Source: Varroa destructor (Eukaryota > Arthropoda > Arachnida > Mesostigmata > Varroidae). From it: a stretch of DNA of 64,000 nt. The notes beneath the pieces were generated by a model that worked only from the letters and a program-made list of their open reading frames with translations, did not search any database and had not been told where the DNA came from. Below, one piece after another: positions 62,442 to 64,000 of this stretch; the stretch's first letter is position 1; every line of letters begins with the position of its first letter. The position numbers were made by a program, and so were the translations under genes. The stretch lies in the NCBI RefSeq assembly GCF_002443255.2, contig NW_019211455.1, forward strand, positions 56,920,671 to 56,984,670, in the 5' to 3' direction.

Positions 62442-63086
62442 TCGCAGCGAATGGTATTTATATTGAATAAACATAACCATCAGGAATTACACTTTTACCA
62501 TAGGCAAACCAATCTTGCTTAAAGTATCTGCTGTTCTTTAAGGAGAGTTTTAAAATCGAGGCATAAAAAAAAAATCAATTTAGATGTGCCATCCTGGGTA
62601 GACTCTGTGCACTTTTCCGTACGCTTATACTGGTACTATAAAGCCCTCCCTATCGAATACAGTGGATACACGAAGCATTAATCGATCTTTTCTATTTATT
62701 CGTTACGTACCTTAATTTATCTGTAGATACCCAGTAGTATGTAATATAAATGCATAAACATAACAGATTCGGGAGAGCATTTAACGAATGTAGTACGAAC
62801 ACTGATCGACCTATACTAGATAAATGGTAATGAACGACAAAGTAGAGAACGACTAGCCAGCTATACCTCTCTAGTACATATTTTTTTTCTCTAGTCCAAC
62901 TAGATATGGCACTGTTCGATCATATTTAGTAGCTTAGAATAATGGCATGTTCGACTTCTGAAGATTAGGTTGTTAACAGTTACAAAGTTCCAATCTTTCT
63001 GACGAAGTGTACAGGGAGCATTTTTATTGATCCACCGATTCATGTAGCAATTGTGAAACACGTGCATGCATCTTCCTTATTTTCAG

Positions 63087-63249
63087 AGGGACAATTATTT
63101 CCGTACGAAACGTTAACGGATTGGCAATGCAGGCCAGCAACCCAGATCAGCAACGCGTCCTTTGAGCAAATGGACGCGAATGAAGGGAGAAATATAATGG
63201 CCAGTTGTATGAAAGTCAGAGTGGCCATGGGTACAATATATAGAAATAG
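63087..63249 (+). other. Candidate internal exon of an unknown gene
   Basis: A 163-base open stretch sits between a strong acceptor (CTTATTTTCAG, ending 63086) and a GTACGT donor at 63250. The frame reads GQLFPYETLTDWQCRPATQ, then FEQMDANEGRNIMAS and KVRVAMGTIYRNR, and looks protein-like. No partner exon lies inside the window, so the gene would continue beyond 64000 or upstream in the AT-rich block. Confidence 0.32.
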
Positions 63250-64000
63250 GTACGTGTAGTATTTTGCTAGAGGCACTTCACCAAACAACCTGCCATATAA
63301 ATTTTTAACTTAAAACACCCTGTGAACCTTGAGCTTATGTAGTACACAACATTGACTTTAAAGAGCGTCTGTAAGTACTCATTCATATGTTGATGTAAAT
63401 GCGCAGCGCCGTCTGCGGGGCTCCTTGAGTGCGTTGCGATGCCACTCATACGCCATCGCTGGTTCAGACTTTACCGCTGCAAATGGTTCTTATGGCATAT
63501 GGTTATGATGCCATTTCACAGGTCTATTGGGGACACTTCAGTTAAGTCCAGCAAAATCCACCCTCAACTAGACCTTTTAGTAGGAGCAAGCCCTTGATTC
63601 CACACCAAGGACTGACTTTGACTCCGAAGACCTGCTCCGAAGAAGGCGTCAGAAAAACTATCGAAAATTCAATCAAACATAGCGAAGTAAAAATACCTAG
63701 CTTGATACCTTCTAACGAATAAGTAGATTTCAGTTATGGGAAAAAAAATTACTTGTCAGCCTCGTCTGGCAAATAGTACATACGGTCGGTTGTTCCGTAT
63801 CACTTTCACTTATTAAGAGTAAATTCTATCGATGGTAGTAACCATGATAGGGATTGATCCTATAATCAATAGCGCCTTTATTAATAACTAAATGGTACGA
63901 TAAGGCTTGTTGTGTATGAGGCTTGCTTATGGCGACGTCAATAGTTATGATAAAATTATCGTTCCTGGGTAAATATTTTTAGCAGAGAATGAAAGAGGAG
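63250..64000. other. Window end, nothing recognised
   Basis: AT-rich sequence with short frames on both strands and no identified feature. Confidence 0.4.

Noticed and set aside
1..64000. Bacterial-style operons, CRISPR arrays, prophage or rRNA
   Set aside because: No spaced direct repeats of CRISPR type, no operon-like dense coding and no rRNA-like stretch were seen; introns, microsatellites and transposons show eukaryotic nuclear DNA.

Overview
This is eukaryotic, AT-rich nuclear DNA. The one clearly functional gene is split by short GT-AG introns, and the rest holds microsatellites, a mariner transposon and many eroded retrotransposon fragments. An invertebrate, most likely an arthropod, fits. 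A chelicerate such as a mite or tick is a guess from the divergence of the protein. A run of exactly 100 N (38039-38138) marks a scaffold gap. All family assignments rest on motif recognition by eye; no search was run.

Region 12860-22930 (+) carries a neuroligin-like gene. I rebuilt twelve coding exons (12975-13608, 13990-14148, 14851-15036, 15916-16307, 16661-16884, 16995-17213, 17480-17604, 17806-18108, 18276-18541, 19923-20036, 21415-21572, 22688-22730). They join without a frame break into 940 codons plus stop. The product has an N-terminal signal or anchor, a cholinesterase-like ectodomain whose catalytic Ser and His positions and oxyanion His appear to be lost, one membrane helix, and a cytoplasmic tail ending in Thr-Thr-Val, a class I PDZ ligand as in other neuroligins. 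The 5' untranslated first exon(s) were not found. The last intron contains a dead mariner element.

The left flank (1-12.8 kb) and the whole right side (23-64 kb) are mostly gene-free. In slightly GC-richer islands I see decayed pol fragments of Ty3/gypsy-type LTR elements in both orientations. The best is RNase H plus integrase at 8.8-10.1 kb (+). Others are reverse transcriptase, RNase H or integrase pieces near 1.3-1.9, 2.9-3.2, 7.1-7.3, 24.2-24.5, 25.1-25.4, 42.9-43.1, 45.0, 45.7-46.5, 51.3-51.7, 52.1-52.3 and 53.3-53.6 kb. A LINE-type reverse transcriptase piece lies at 28.6-28.9 kb, and a tRNA-like, SINE-like unit at 10.35-10.43 kb (-). No LTRs were recognised.

Two islands are not plainly transposons: a frameshifted relic resembling the ABHD11 alpha/beta hydrolase at 41.68-42.09 kb, and an unidentified GC-rich stretch open in several frames at 40.3-41.06 kb. 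A further GC-rich, CpG-containing block at 29.2-31.3 kb could be a promoter or first-exon region, but nothing in it is identified. I found no evidence for a new multi-gene system. The most interesting content is the divergent neuroligin with its tiny PDZ-ligand exon, and the dense, layered graveyard of retroelements around it.
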